From assembly GCA_030590765.1 (NCBI GenBank), contig JAUVCP010000013.1, positions 1 through 13,263 of the forward strand: a stretch of 13,263 nucleotides of DNA, read 5' to 3'. The notes under the pieces were generated by a model. It was not told the DNA's origin and made no database searches. It worked only from the letters and a program-made list of their open reading frames with translations. Below, in pieces: positions 6,837-13,263 of the stretch. Both the position numbers and the translations under genes were made by a program. Source of the stretch: Flavobacteriaceae bacterium (lineage in GTDB: Bacteria; Bacteroidota; Bacteroidia; Flavobacteriales; Flavobacteriaceae). The stretch's first letter is position 1; each line of letters begins with the position of its first letter.

Positions 6837-8183
6837 GTGGAAAAAAGAAAACTCAGTTTTTGGGAGATTTGGAACTTAAGTTTTGGATTTCTTGGAATTC
6901 AAATGGGCTTTGCCCTTCAAAATGCCAACGCCAGTAGAGTATTACAGATTTTTGGAGCAGATATTCATGAACTATCATGGTTTTGGATCGTTGCACCTTT
7001 AACCGGTTTAATTGTTCAGCCCATTGTGGGGCATTACAGTGATAGAACATGGACTAAATTAGGTCGTAGGCGACCTTATTTTTTGACAGGTGCAGTTTTA
7101 GCTTCTATCGGATTGGTTTTAATGCCTAATTCAGATATGTTCACTGCATTTATGCCTGCTCTATGGGTAGGAGCCGGAATGCTAATGATCATGGATGCTT
7201 CTTTTAATATCGCTATGGAACCTTTTAGAGCTTTGGTTGCTGATGTTTTACCAAGTGATCAAAGAACCCTTGGTTTTAGTGTTCAAACTATTTTAATTGG
7301 AATTGGAGCGGTTATTGGCTCATGGTTGCCTTATGTACTTACCAATTGGTTCGGTATTGCAAACACGGCTGAGCCCGGTAAAGTCCCTTTAAGTTTGATG
7401 TTGTCATTTATTATTGGAGCAATTGTATTGATCATCAGTATTTTGATCACTGTATTTACTACTAAAGAATACTCACCGGAGGAGATGGATCTAATAAACG
7501 GGGATGAGGAAGAAGAGGATGTTGAAGAAGCCAGTTTACTAAATATATTCACCGATTTTAAAAATATGCCAAAAACCATGCGACAATTAAGTTGGGTGCA
7601 ATTTTTTTCCTGGTTTGGATTATTTGGAATGTGGGTTTTTTCAACACCTGCCATTGCACATCACGTTTATGGTTTATCATTAGATGATGTCCATAGTACA
7701 GCCTATCAAAATGCAGGAGACTGGGTTGGAATTTTATTTGGTATTTATAACGCGGTTTCTGCTGTTTATGCATTTTTCTTACCGGCAATTGCAAAAAAAC
7801 TAGGTCGTAAAAAAACGCATACCATATCATTGATAATCGGTGGTATAGCTATGATCTCCATTTATTTTGCCCCAAATGAAAACTGGTTGATCCTTTCCAT
7901 GCTTGGAATCGGAATTGCCTGGGCAAGTATTTTAGCCATGCCTTATGCAATTCTGGCTGGTTCAATTCCACTTAGAAAAATGGGCGTTTACATGGGTATC
8001 TTTAATTTCTTTATCGTTATACCACAAATTATCAATGCACTTATTGGTGGCCCAATGGTAGAATATGTTTATGGAGGAAATCCAATCTATGCCTTGGTAA
8101 TCAGTGGAGTGTCTTTTTTAATAGCAGCTGCATTGGTATACAAAGTGGATGATGTTGATGATACAGTTTTAACAAATAAATAA
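6837..8183 (+). CDS. MFS sugar/cation symporter (SLC45/sucrose-transporter-like), probable maltose importer
   Basis: A 448-residue, very hydrophobic inner-membrane protein consistent with 12 transmembrane helices. After helix 2 it carries GHYSDR (65-70) and GRRRP (76-80), the loop 2-3 signature shared by SLC45 and plant-type sucrose transporters of the major facilitator superfamily. A second, weaker copy (KKLGRKKTH) follows in the C-terminal half, as expected from the internal duplication. The central cytoplasmic loop (about 212-240) is strongly acidic, with a run of Asp/Glu near residues 223-231. The start is GTG: an in-frame stop lies 15 bases upstream at 6822-6824 and no ATG falls between, and MEKRKLSFWEIWNLSFGFLG looks like a natural N-terminus of this family. 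The next gene follows after four bases. Import of maltose or malto-oligosaccharides is inferred from co-transcription with maltose phosphorylase. Confidence 0.93.
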   Translation: MEKRKLSFWEIWNLSFGFLGIQMGFALQNANASRVLQIFGADIHELSWFWIVAPLTGLIVQPIVGHYSDRTWTKLGRRRPYFLTGAVLASIGLVLMPNSDMFTAFMPALWVGAGMLMIMDASFNIAMEPFRALVADVLPSDQRTLGFSVQTILIGIGAVIGSWLPYVLTNWFGIANTAEPGKVPLSLMLSFIIGAIVLIISILITVFTTKEYSPEEMDLINGDEEEEDVEEASLLNIFTDFKNMPKTMRQLSWVQFFSWFGLFGMWVFSTPAIAHHVYGLSLDDVHSTAYQNAGDWVGILFGIYNAVSAVYAFFLPAIAKKLGRKKTHTISLIIGGIAMISIYFAPNENWLILSMLGIGIAWASILAMPYAILAGSIPLRKMGVYMGIFNFFIVIPQIINALIGGPMVEYVYGGNPIYALVISGVSFLIAAALVYKVDDVDDTVLTNK

Positions 8184-8187
8184 AAAT

Positions 8188-8835
8188 ATGAAAGCCTTTA
8201 TTTTTGACCTTGACGGAGTTATAGTTGATACAGCAAAGTATCATTATTTAGCCTGGAAAAATCTTGCCAATGAACTGGGTTTTGATTTTACCGAAGAACA
8301 AAATGAGCAACTTAAAGGAGTTAGCAGGGTAAGATCATTAGAAATTTTATTGAATATTGGTAAAGTTGAGTTATCCGAAGAGAAAAAGGAGGAATTGTTA
8401 CTTGAAAAAAATAATGAATACCTGGAATATGTCAACAAAATGAATACTGAAGAGATCTTACCGGGAATTGTTGAACTCCTGGATTTTTTAGAATATCAAA
8501 AAATCCAATTCGCGCTGGGTTCTGCTAGCAAAAATGCTCCTTTAATTCTTAAAAAAGTTGGATTATACCATAAATTTTCTGCAATAGTTGACGGAAATGA
8601 TGTTTCTAAGGCAAAACCAGATCCTGAAGTATTTTTAATAGCTGCCAAAAAATTAAATACAGATCCTCAGGATTGTATTGTAATTGAAGATGCTTTAGCA
8701 GGGATTCAGGCTGCAAATATTGCCGGAATGACCAGTGTTGCTATTGGAGATAAAAAATTATTACATGAAGCCAATTATAATTTGGCTGATACAGAAGAAT
8801 TAAACATTGATTTTGTAAAAAATTTGATTATCTAA
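8188..8835 (+). CDS. pgmB: beta-Phosphoglucomutase (HAD superfamily)
   Basis: A 215-residue protein of the usual length for this enzyme, which converts beta-D-glucose 1-phosphate to glucose 6-phosphate through a bisphosphate intermediate. The HAD motif DLDGVIVD places the phosphorylated nucleophile at Asp7 and the acid/base at Asp9. The cap domain carries His19 in TAKYHYLAWK and the GVSRVRSLE segment (Arg47, Arg49), typical of beta-phosphoglucomutase rather than of general phosphatases. Motif II is GSASKNA (Ser112), motif III is KAKPDPEVF (Lys143), and motif IV is VIEDALAGIQAA (Glu167, Asp168, metal ligands). It is cytoplasmic, with no signal peptide. It lies four bases after the transporter and just ahead of maltose phosphorylase, which supplies its substrate. 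This pairing is common in bacteria using inverting disaccharide phosphorylases and strongly supports the assignment. Confidence 0.96.
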   Translation: MKAFIFDLDGVIVDTAKYHYLAWKNLANELGFDFTEEQNEQLKGVSRVRSLEILLNIGKVELSEEKKEELLLEKNNEYLEYVNKMNTEEILPGIVELLDFLEYQKIQFALGSASKNAPLILKKVGLYHKFSAIVDGNDVSKAKPDPEVFLIAAKKLNTDPQDCIVIEDALAGIQAANIAGMTSVAIGDKKLLHEANYNLADTEELNIDFVKNLII

Positions 8836-8841
8836 GATAAA

Positions 8842-8856
8842 TTCTGCTAGGCAGAA
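8842..8856 (+). other. Small perfect hairpin between the pgmB and GH65 genes
   Basis: TTCTGC and GCAGAA form a six-base stem with a TAG loop, in the only sizeable gap (51 bases) between the first three genes of the operon. No U-run follows directly, so it is not a standard terminator. It could affect mRNA processing or the relative expression of the two genes, or be chance. Confidence 0.4.
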
Positions 8857-8886
8857 ATAATTTCAAGATATTAAAAAAAATAGATT

Positions 8887-11190
8887 ATGAATAAAGATTA
8901 TATCATCCCAAATGAATGGTCAATTGTAGAAGAGGGATTTCATATAGAGAATATAACAGCTTCTGAAAGTATCTTTAGTATAGGCAACGGTGCCATGGGG
9001 CAGCGGGCTAATTTTGAAGAAACCTTTAGTGGTGAAACTTTTCAAGGAAGCTATGTTGGCGGTGTTTATTACCCGGATAAAACCCGTGTTGGCTGGTGGA
9101 AAAATGGTTATCCTGAATATTTTGCAAAGGTTTTAAATGCACCAAACTGGATTGGGATTAACGTGAATATTAATGGTAAAGCCTTAGATCTGAATACCTG
9201 TAAAGTTTCTGAGTTTAAGCGAGAATTAAACATGAAAGACGGTGTTTTATACCGTTCATTCATTGCTGAATTGCCTGAGGGTGATCAAATAAAAGTAAAT
9301 GCTACCCGATTTTTAAGTTTAGATTTTGATGAGGCAGGAGCAATAGAATATAGTGTTACACCAATTAATTTCACTGGTGAGATTGAGTTTATTCCGTATA
9401 TCGATGCCGGAATAATGAATGAAGACACAAATTATGATGAATTCTTCTGGGAAATATTGCAGATCCAAGAAGAAAAAAATGAAGCATATATATTATCAAA
9501 AACGCTGAAAACAGAATTTCATGTTTGTACAGGCATGCAAATAACCTTTGCTTTAAATAATCATTTTATCACATTAGATAAAGAGGTTGAAAAGAGTGAA
9601 AAAAGGATTGCTTTTAAATACAAATCCAAAGTAAAGCAAGGAGATACTTTTACCATTTACAAATATGGAGGTTATGTACAATCCATGAATCATGCTAATG
9701 AAGAGTTGATCAGTGAAAGTAAAAAAGTTTTACAAAAAGCCAAAGAAATTGGCTTTGATGATTTGATACAAAAACAAAAAGATGCATGGGAAAAGATTTG
9801 GGCCACTTCAGATATCATAATTGAAGGAGATATCAAAGCGCAACAGGCCATTCGATTCAATATTTTTCAACTGAATCAAACCTATTCCGGTGAAGATTCC
9901 AGATTGAATATTGGCCCAAAAGGATTTACAGGCGAAAAATACGGAGGTAGTACCTACTGGGATACAGAGGCTTATTGCATTCCTTTTTATATGAGTACCA
10001 AAGATAAATCAGTTGCAAAGAATCTGTTGCTTTATAGGTATAATCAATTAGACAGAGCCATAGAAAATGCTGGAAAATTAGGTTTTAAGAATGGTGCTGC
10101 GCTTTACCCTATGGTTACTATGAATGGAGAAGAATGCCATAATGAGTGGGAGATTACCTTTGAAGAAATTCACCGAAATGGAGCAATGCTCTACGCTATA
10201 TATAACTATGTGAATTACACCGGTGATTTTCAATATATTCCTGAATTTGGAATGGAAGTGATGGTTGCAATTTCTCGTTTCTGGCAGCAAAGAGCCACAT
10301 TTTCAAAAGTAAAAGATCAATATGTTATTTTAGGAGTTACAGGGCCTAATGAATATGAAAACAATGTAAATAATAATTTCTATACCAATTATTTAGCAAA
10401 GTGGTGTATGGAATATACTTTGAAAAATTTAGATATTTTACAAGAAGAATACCACGATGATTTTAAAAGAATTGTTGCAAAAACAAATCTAAACCAACTT
10501 GAGTTAGATCAATGGAAAGAAGTATCTGAAAAAATGTACTTCTCATATAGTAAAGAGCACAATGTTTATTTACAACAAGACGGATTTTTAGATAAAGAAT
10601 TAATTCCTGTTTCTAATTTACCAAGATCTGAAAGACCTATCAATCAAAAATGGTCATGGGATAGAATTTTGCGTTCTGTTTATATCAAACAGGCAGATGT
10701 ATTGCAGGGATTATACTTTTTTGAAAATAATTTTGAAACCAAAACCATTGAAGAACACTTTGATTTTTATGAGCCATTTACCGTTCATGAATCTTCTTTA
10801 TCACCTTGTGTACACTCTATTTTAGCTTGTAAAATTGACAGATTAGAAAAAGCTTATGAACTGTATTTACGCACTGCAAGATTAGATCTCGATGACTATA
10901 ATCATGAAGTACATGAAGGATTACATATTACAAGTATGGCAGGAACCTGGCTTTCCATTGTACAAGGTTTTGGAGGAATGCGAAATTTTGATAATAAACT
11001 ATCTTTTGCTCCTCAAATACCAAAAAAATGGAAATCATATTCTTTTAAGATCAATTATAGAGGAGCTATATTAAAAATGTACAAAGATCATGAAGGAAAT
11101 AAGTTTACAAACGAATCAGAGGCTCCTGTTGATATTTTGGTTCATGGTAAGAAGGTAACGGTATCACCTAATGAGTTGGTAACTTTATAA
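8887..11190 (+). CDS. mapA: Maltose phosphorylase, glycoside hydrolase family 65
   Basis: A 767-residue cytoplasmic protein without signal peptide, of normal length for GH65 phosphorylases. These cleave maltose with phosphate, with inversion, to beta-glucose 1-phosphate and glucose. The N-terminal beta-sandwich domain (about 1-270) begins NEWSIVEEGFHIENITASES and contains IGNGAMGQRANFEE. The (alpha/alpha)6 catalytic domain holds GGSTYWDTEAYCIPFYM (Trp358, Asp359), the ECHNEWEITFEEIHRNGAM loop and the acid catalyst Glu489 in TGPNEYENNVNNNFYTN. Further on are Lys601-Gln602 in YIKQADVLQGL and the phosphate-binding HESSLSPC segment (His634, Ser636, Ser637). The HNEWEITFEEIHRNGA loop resembles that of maltose phosphorylases more than trehalose or kojibiose phosphorylases, but specificity within GH65 is not fully certain from sequence. 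The upstream beta-phosphoglucomutase and downstream amylase agree with maltose. The symbol follows usage for lactobacillar maltose phosphorylase. Confidence 0.94.
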   Translation: MNKDYIIPNEWSIVEEGFHIENITASESIFSIGNGAMGQRANFEETFSGETFQGSYVGGVYYPDKTRVGWWKNGYPEYFAKVLNAPNWIGINVNINGKALDLNTCKVSEFKRELNMKDGVLYRSFIAELPEGDQIKVNATRFLSLDFDEAGAIEYSVTPINFTGEIEFIPYIDAGIMNEDTNYDEFFWEILQIQEEKNEAYILSKTLKTEFHVCTGMQITFALNNHFITLDKEVEKSEKRIAFKYKSKVKQGDTFTIYKYGGYVQSMNHANEELISESKKVLQKAKEIGFDDLIQKQKDAWEKIWATSDIIIEGDIKAQQAIRFNIFQLNQTYSGEDSRLNIGPKGFTGEKYGGSTYWDTEAYCIPFYMSTKDKSVAKNLLLYRYNQLDRAIENAGKLGFKNGAALYPMVTMNGEECHNEWEITFEEIHRNGAMLYAIYNYVNYTGDFQYIPEFGMEVMVAISRFWQQRATFSKVKDQYVILGVTGPNEYENNVNNNFYTNYLAKWCMEYTLKNLDILQEEYHDDFKRIVAKTNLNQLELDQWKEVSEKMYFSYSKEHNVYLQQDGFLDKELIPVSNLPRSERPINQKWSWDRILRSVYIKQADVLQGLYFFENNFETKTIEEHFDFYEPFTVHESSLSPCVHSILACKIDRLEKAYELYLRTARLDLDDYNHEVHEGLHITSMAGTWLSIVQGFGGMRNFDNKLSFAPQIPKKWKSYSFKINYRGAILKMYKDHEGNKFTNESEAPVDILVHGKKVTVSPNELVTL

Positions 11191-11215
11191 ACTAATAATT
11201 AGAACCAATTCAAAT

Positions 11216-13078
11216 ATGAAAAAAATAATAATATTGTTTTCTGTTTTTTATACTTTTATGATAAATGCACAAGAAATTAAGAAAATAGAACCTACAAACT
11301 GGTGGATTGGGATGAAAAATCCTAAACTTCAATTGATGGTTTATGGTAAAAATATTGCTGATAAAAATATTGAGATCTCAGAAAAATATATTGTTCTTGA
11401 AAAGATTTCTAAAGCGGATAATCCAAACTATATTTTTATAGATCTGGATCTTAGCAATGTTAAAAAAGCTCAAAAATTTGATATTCATTTCAAAGGCAGT
11501 CCTAAAAATTTAAAATATACCTACGAGTTAAAACAAAGAAGATCTAATTCTGATAACAGAATAGGTTTTAATAGTTCGGATGTGATCTATTTAATAACTC
11601 CTGATCGTTTTGCCAATGGAAATCCCAAAAATGATATCCATTTAGAAATGAAGGAAAAAACTATGGATAGAAAGCATGATTATGCCAGACATGGTGGTGA
11701 TATAGAAGGAATTACAAATCATTTGGATTATATTTATGATATGGGTTTTACAGCCATTTGGCCAACCCCTGTGTTAACTAATGATATGTCAGAAAGTTCC
11801 TATCATGGTTATGCGATGACTGATTTTTATCAGGTGGACCCAAGGTTTGGAACTTTAGATGATTATATCAATCTTACCAAAAAAGCAAAAGAAAAAGGCA
11901 TCAAATTGATTATGGATCAGGTTGCTAATCACTGTGGTAGTGAGCATTGGTGGATGAAGGATCTGCCTTTTAAAGATTGGATCAATTATCAGGAAGAATT
12001 TGAATTGGATGATCTGATCGTTACGAATCACAGACGAACTTCAAATCAGGATATGTATGCTTCACAATATGATAAGAATTTAATGTCAAAAGGATGGTTT
12101 GTTACAGCTATGCCCGATCTGAATCAACAAAATCCTTTTATGGCAAATTATATTATCCAAAATAGTATCTGGTGGATTGAAACTCTGGATCTTGGTGGTA
12201 TCAGACAAGACACTTACCCTTATCCTGATAAATATTTTATGTCAAATTGGGCAGGAGCCATCATGCATGAATATCCAAATTTTAGTATTGTTGGTGAAGA
12301 ATGGAGTTACAATCCGCTTCTGGTTGGTTATTGGCAACAAGGTTCAAATAATAAAGATGGCTACAAATCAAATTTGCGGTCAACCATGGATTTCCCAATG
12401 CAAAAAGCAATTGTTGAGGGTTTAAGTGAAGAAGAATCATGGGATACAGGATTGGTAAAATTGTATGAAGGTTTGGCCAATGATTTTGGCTATGCAAAGC
12501 CAATGGATATTATGGCTTTTTTAGATAATCATGATAAAGACAGAGTTTTTACAGAGTTTAACGAAGATATTGTATTGACTAAAATGGCTTTAAGCTATTT
12601 ACTGACCCTTCCCCGAATTCCTCAAATATATTATGGTACCGAAATTTTGACAGAGAATTCCAAAAAACCCGGAGATCACGGTTTGATAAGGTCTGATTTT
12701 CCAGGTGGATGGAAAGGTGACAAAGTAAATGCTTTTACAGGAAAAGGATTAACAAGTGACCAATTGGAAATGCAATTCTTTTTAAAAAAAATACTTAATT
12801 ATCGTAAAACAAGTGATGCCATTCACAATGGAAAGACCATTCATTTTGCACCTCAAAATGGTATTTATGTACTTTTTAGAGAAATGAATGATGAAGTTGT
12901 TGTACTTATCATTAATAAAAACAAATCTCCCGTCAATTTAGACGTGAAAAGGTTTAAAGAAATAGGAATTGATAGTAAAAAATTAAAAAATATTATTTCT
13001 GGAGAAGAAATTATTTGGGAAGGCAGAATAAAACTTAGTTCAAAGGGATGTATTCTTTTAACGAGTAAATTAAAATAA
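11216..13078 (+). CDS. susA: Secreted GH13 neopullulanase/cyclomaltodextrinase-type alpha-glucanase (SusA-like)
   Basis: A 620-residue protein with a type I signal peptide (about 1-18, MKKIIILFSVFYTFMINA then QE) and no lipobox, so probably periplasmic. An N-terminal beta domain (about 20-110, beginning KIEPTNWWIGMKNPKLQLMVYG) matches the cyclomaltodextrinase N-domain. The TIM barrel begins at VIYLITPDRFANGNPKND. GH13 motifs are present: region I DQVANH (Asp234), region II GIRQDTYPYPD (Arg330, nucleophile Asp332), region III VGEEW (acid/base Glu361) and region IV FLDNHD (Asp440). Residue 331 is glutamine where many GH13 enzymes have a small or hydrophobic residue; the catalytic residues are intact. 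A small beta C-domain ends the protein. Length and domain order agree with Bacteroides SusA. It should degrade imported malto-oligosaccharides, pullulan fragments or cyclodextrins to maltose. It lies 25 bases after maltose phosphorylase. Exact product range cannot be read from sequence. Confidence 0.93.
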   Translation: MKKIIILFSVFYTFMINAQEIKKIEPTNWWIGMKNPKLQLMVYGKNIADKNIEISEKYIVLEKISKADNPNYIFIDLDLSNVKKAQKFDIHFKGSPKNLKYTYELKQRRSNSDNRIGFNSSDVIYLITPDRFANGNPKNDIHLEMKEKTMDRKHDYARHGGDIEGITNHLDYIYDMGFTAIWPTPVLTNDMSESSYHGYAMTDFYQVDPRFGTLDDYINLTKKAKEKGIKLIMDQVANHCGSEHWWMKDLPFKDWINYQEEFELDDLIVTNHRRTSNQDMYASQYDKNLMSKGWFVTAMPDLNQQNPFMANYIIQNSIWWIETLDLGGIRQDTYPYPDKYFMSNWAGAIMHEYPNFSIVGEEWSYNPLLVGYWQQGSNNKDGYKSNLRSTMDFPMQKAIVEGLSEEESWDTGLVKLYEGLANDFGYAKPMDIMAFLDNHDKDRVFTEFNEDIVLTKMALSYLLTLPRIPQIYYGTEILTENSKKPGDHGLIRSDFPGGWKGDKVNAFTGKGLTSDQLEMQFFLKKILNYRKTSDAIHNGKTIHFAPQNGIYVLFREMNDEVVVLIINKNKSPVNLDVKRFKEIGIDSKKLKNIISGEEIIWEGRIKLSSKGCILLTSKLK

Positions 13079-13090
13079 CATAACCCGTCT

Positions 13091-13125
13091 TTGCGAAGAT
13101 TTGTTTTTTATCAAATCTGTGGCAA
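13091..13125. repeat. Imperfect intercistronic hairpin, possibly REP-like
   Basis: In the 81-base gap after the GH13 gene, TTGC (13091-13094) and AGATTTG (13097-13103) can pair with CAAATCT (13112-13118) and GCAA (13122-13125). This gives an 11-bp stem with a GA/GTG internal loop and an eight-base loop. The CGTCTTTGCGAA and GGCAATCTG ends recall short dispersed intergenic palindromes of Flavobacteriia, from memory and not verified. No U-run follows, so it is not a typical terminator. Confidence 0.45.
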
Positions 13126-13159
13126 TCTGCTGATAACTTATAGCAATCCTAAACATTAA

Positions 13160-13263
13160 ATGATAAAAAGTATAATATTATTGGTTTTCATTTTATCTAT
13201 TCAAAATTCATTTTGTCAGGTTACTTTTATAGTAGAAAATCTTCCTAAAAACACTCCAAAAAA
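13160..13263 (+). CDS. N-terminus of a secreted protein, probably another glucan-active enzyme (partial)
   Basis: An ATG at 13160 opens a frame of 34 complete codons running off the right edge. It begins with a clear signal peptide (MIKSIILLVFILSIQNSFC), then QVTFIVENLPKNTPK. The VTF-V-N-P-NTP pattern just after cleavage resembles the first strand of starch-binding-like (CBM20/CBM48 type) domains found at the front of secreted amylases and of some esterases in Flavobacteriia; this is recognition from a short stretch only. The Phe-Cys-Gln could be read as a lipobox, but glutamine after the cysteine is also a common mature N-terminus after signal peptidase I cleavage, so lipidation is undecided. 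The gene follows the GH13 gene by 81 bases on the same strand and probably belongs to the same operon. The catalytic domain is outside the window. Confidence 0.7.
   Translation, partial: MIKSIILLVFILSIQNSFCQVTFIVENLPKNTPK

Noticed and set aside
7331..7654. Open frame of 107 codons antisense within the transporter gene
   Set aside because: It lies wholly inside a well-supported coding sequence, has a serine-rich, low-complexity segment that mirrors the acidic loop codons, and shows no recognisable domain or promoter.
12177..12503. Overlapping short open frames on both strands inside the GH13 gene
   Set aside because: They are out-of-frame shadows of a gene with complete GH13 motifs; no start context or protein features support them.
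1..13263. Signs of horizontal transfer or a mobile element (transposase, integrase, terminal repeats, tRNA attachment site)
   Set aside because: None seen by eye; base composition looks uniform and all genes fit one pathway, though flanks beyond the window are unknown.

Overview
The window is an alpha-glucan (starch/maltodextrin) utilisation locus from a member of the Bacteroidota, most likely the Flavobacteriia. The assignment rests on an adjacent SusC/SusD pair, acidic residues directly after the lipidated cysteine in the SusD- and SusE-like lipoproteins, AT-rich intergenic DNA, weak ribosome binding sites and a TANNTTTG-type -7 promoter element. Genus cannot be named from the sequence alone. 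I see no tRNA, rRNA, CRISPR array, insertion sequence or phage gene.

Layout. Left third, minus strand: susC-like TonB-dependent transporter (5009 down to 2085), susD-like glycan-binding lipoprotein (2070 to 469) and a susE-like lipoprotein cut by the left edge (450 to 1), with gaps of 14 and 18 bases, so almost certainly one operon. Centre: a 396-base regulatory region, then a LacI-family regulator on the plus strand (5406-6440), then a second 396-base regulatory region. Right half, plus strand: a sugar/cation symporter of the MFS/SLC45-like type (6837-8183, GTG start), beta-phosphoglucomutase (8188-8835), a GH65 maltose phosphorylase (8887-11190), a secreted GH13 neopullulanase/cyclomaltodextrinase of SusA type (11216-13078), and the first 34 codons of another secreted protein (from 13160).

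How it fits together (inference from families): SusCDE capture and import alpha-glucan oligosaccharides across the outer membrane; the periplasmic GH13 enzyme cuts them to maltose; the symporter brings maltose through the inner membrane; GH65 splits it with phosphate to glucose and beta-glucose-1-phosphate; beta-phosphoglucomutase makes glucose-6-phosphate. The first hexose is thus phosphorylated without ATP. This differs from the classical Bacteroides Sus system, which uses the SusB alpha-glucosidase and the SusR regulator.

Regulation. The most informative non-coding signal is a set of three LacI-type operators sharing the core ACGAAAACGTT. One is a perfect 16-base palindrome (5128-5143), the second lies 31 bases away centre to centre (5159-5174), and the third, upstream of the transporter operon (6595-6610), is the exact reverse complement of the second. 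They bracket the regulator gene and face both operons, so the two halves very probably form one regulon of the encoded LacI protein. Downstream of the third operator is a perfect -7 element without a recognisable -33 element, a geometry that suggests activation rather than simple repression.

The gene set is a well-known type in marine and environmental Flavobacteriia. I do not see an undescribed enzymatic system; the parts most worth checking are the operator architecture, the small repeats in the regulatory regions, and the truncated gene at the right edge.
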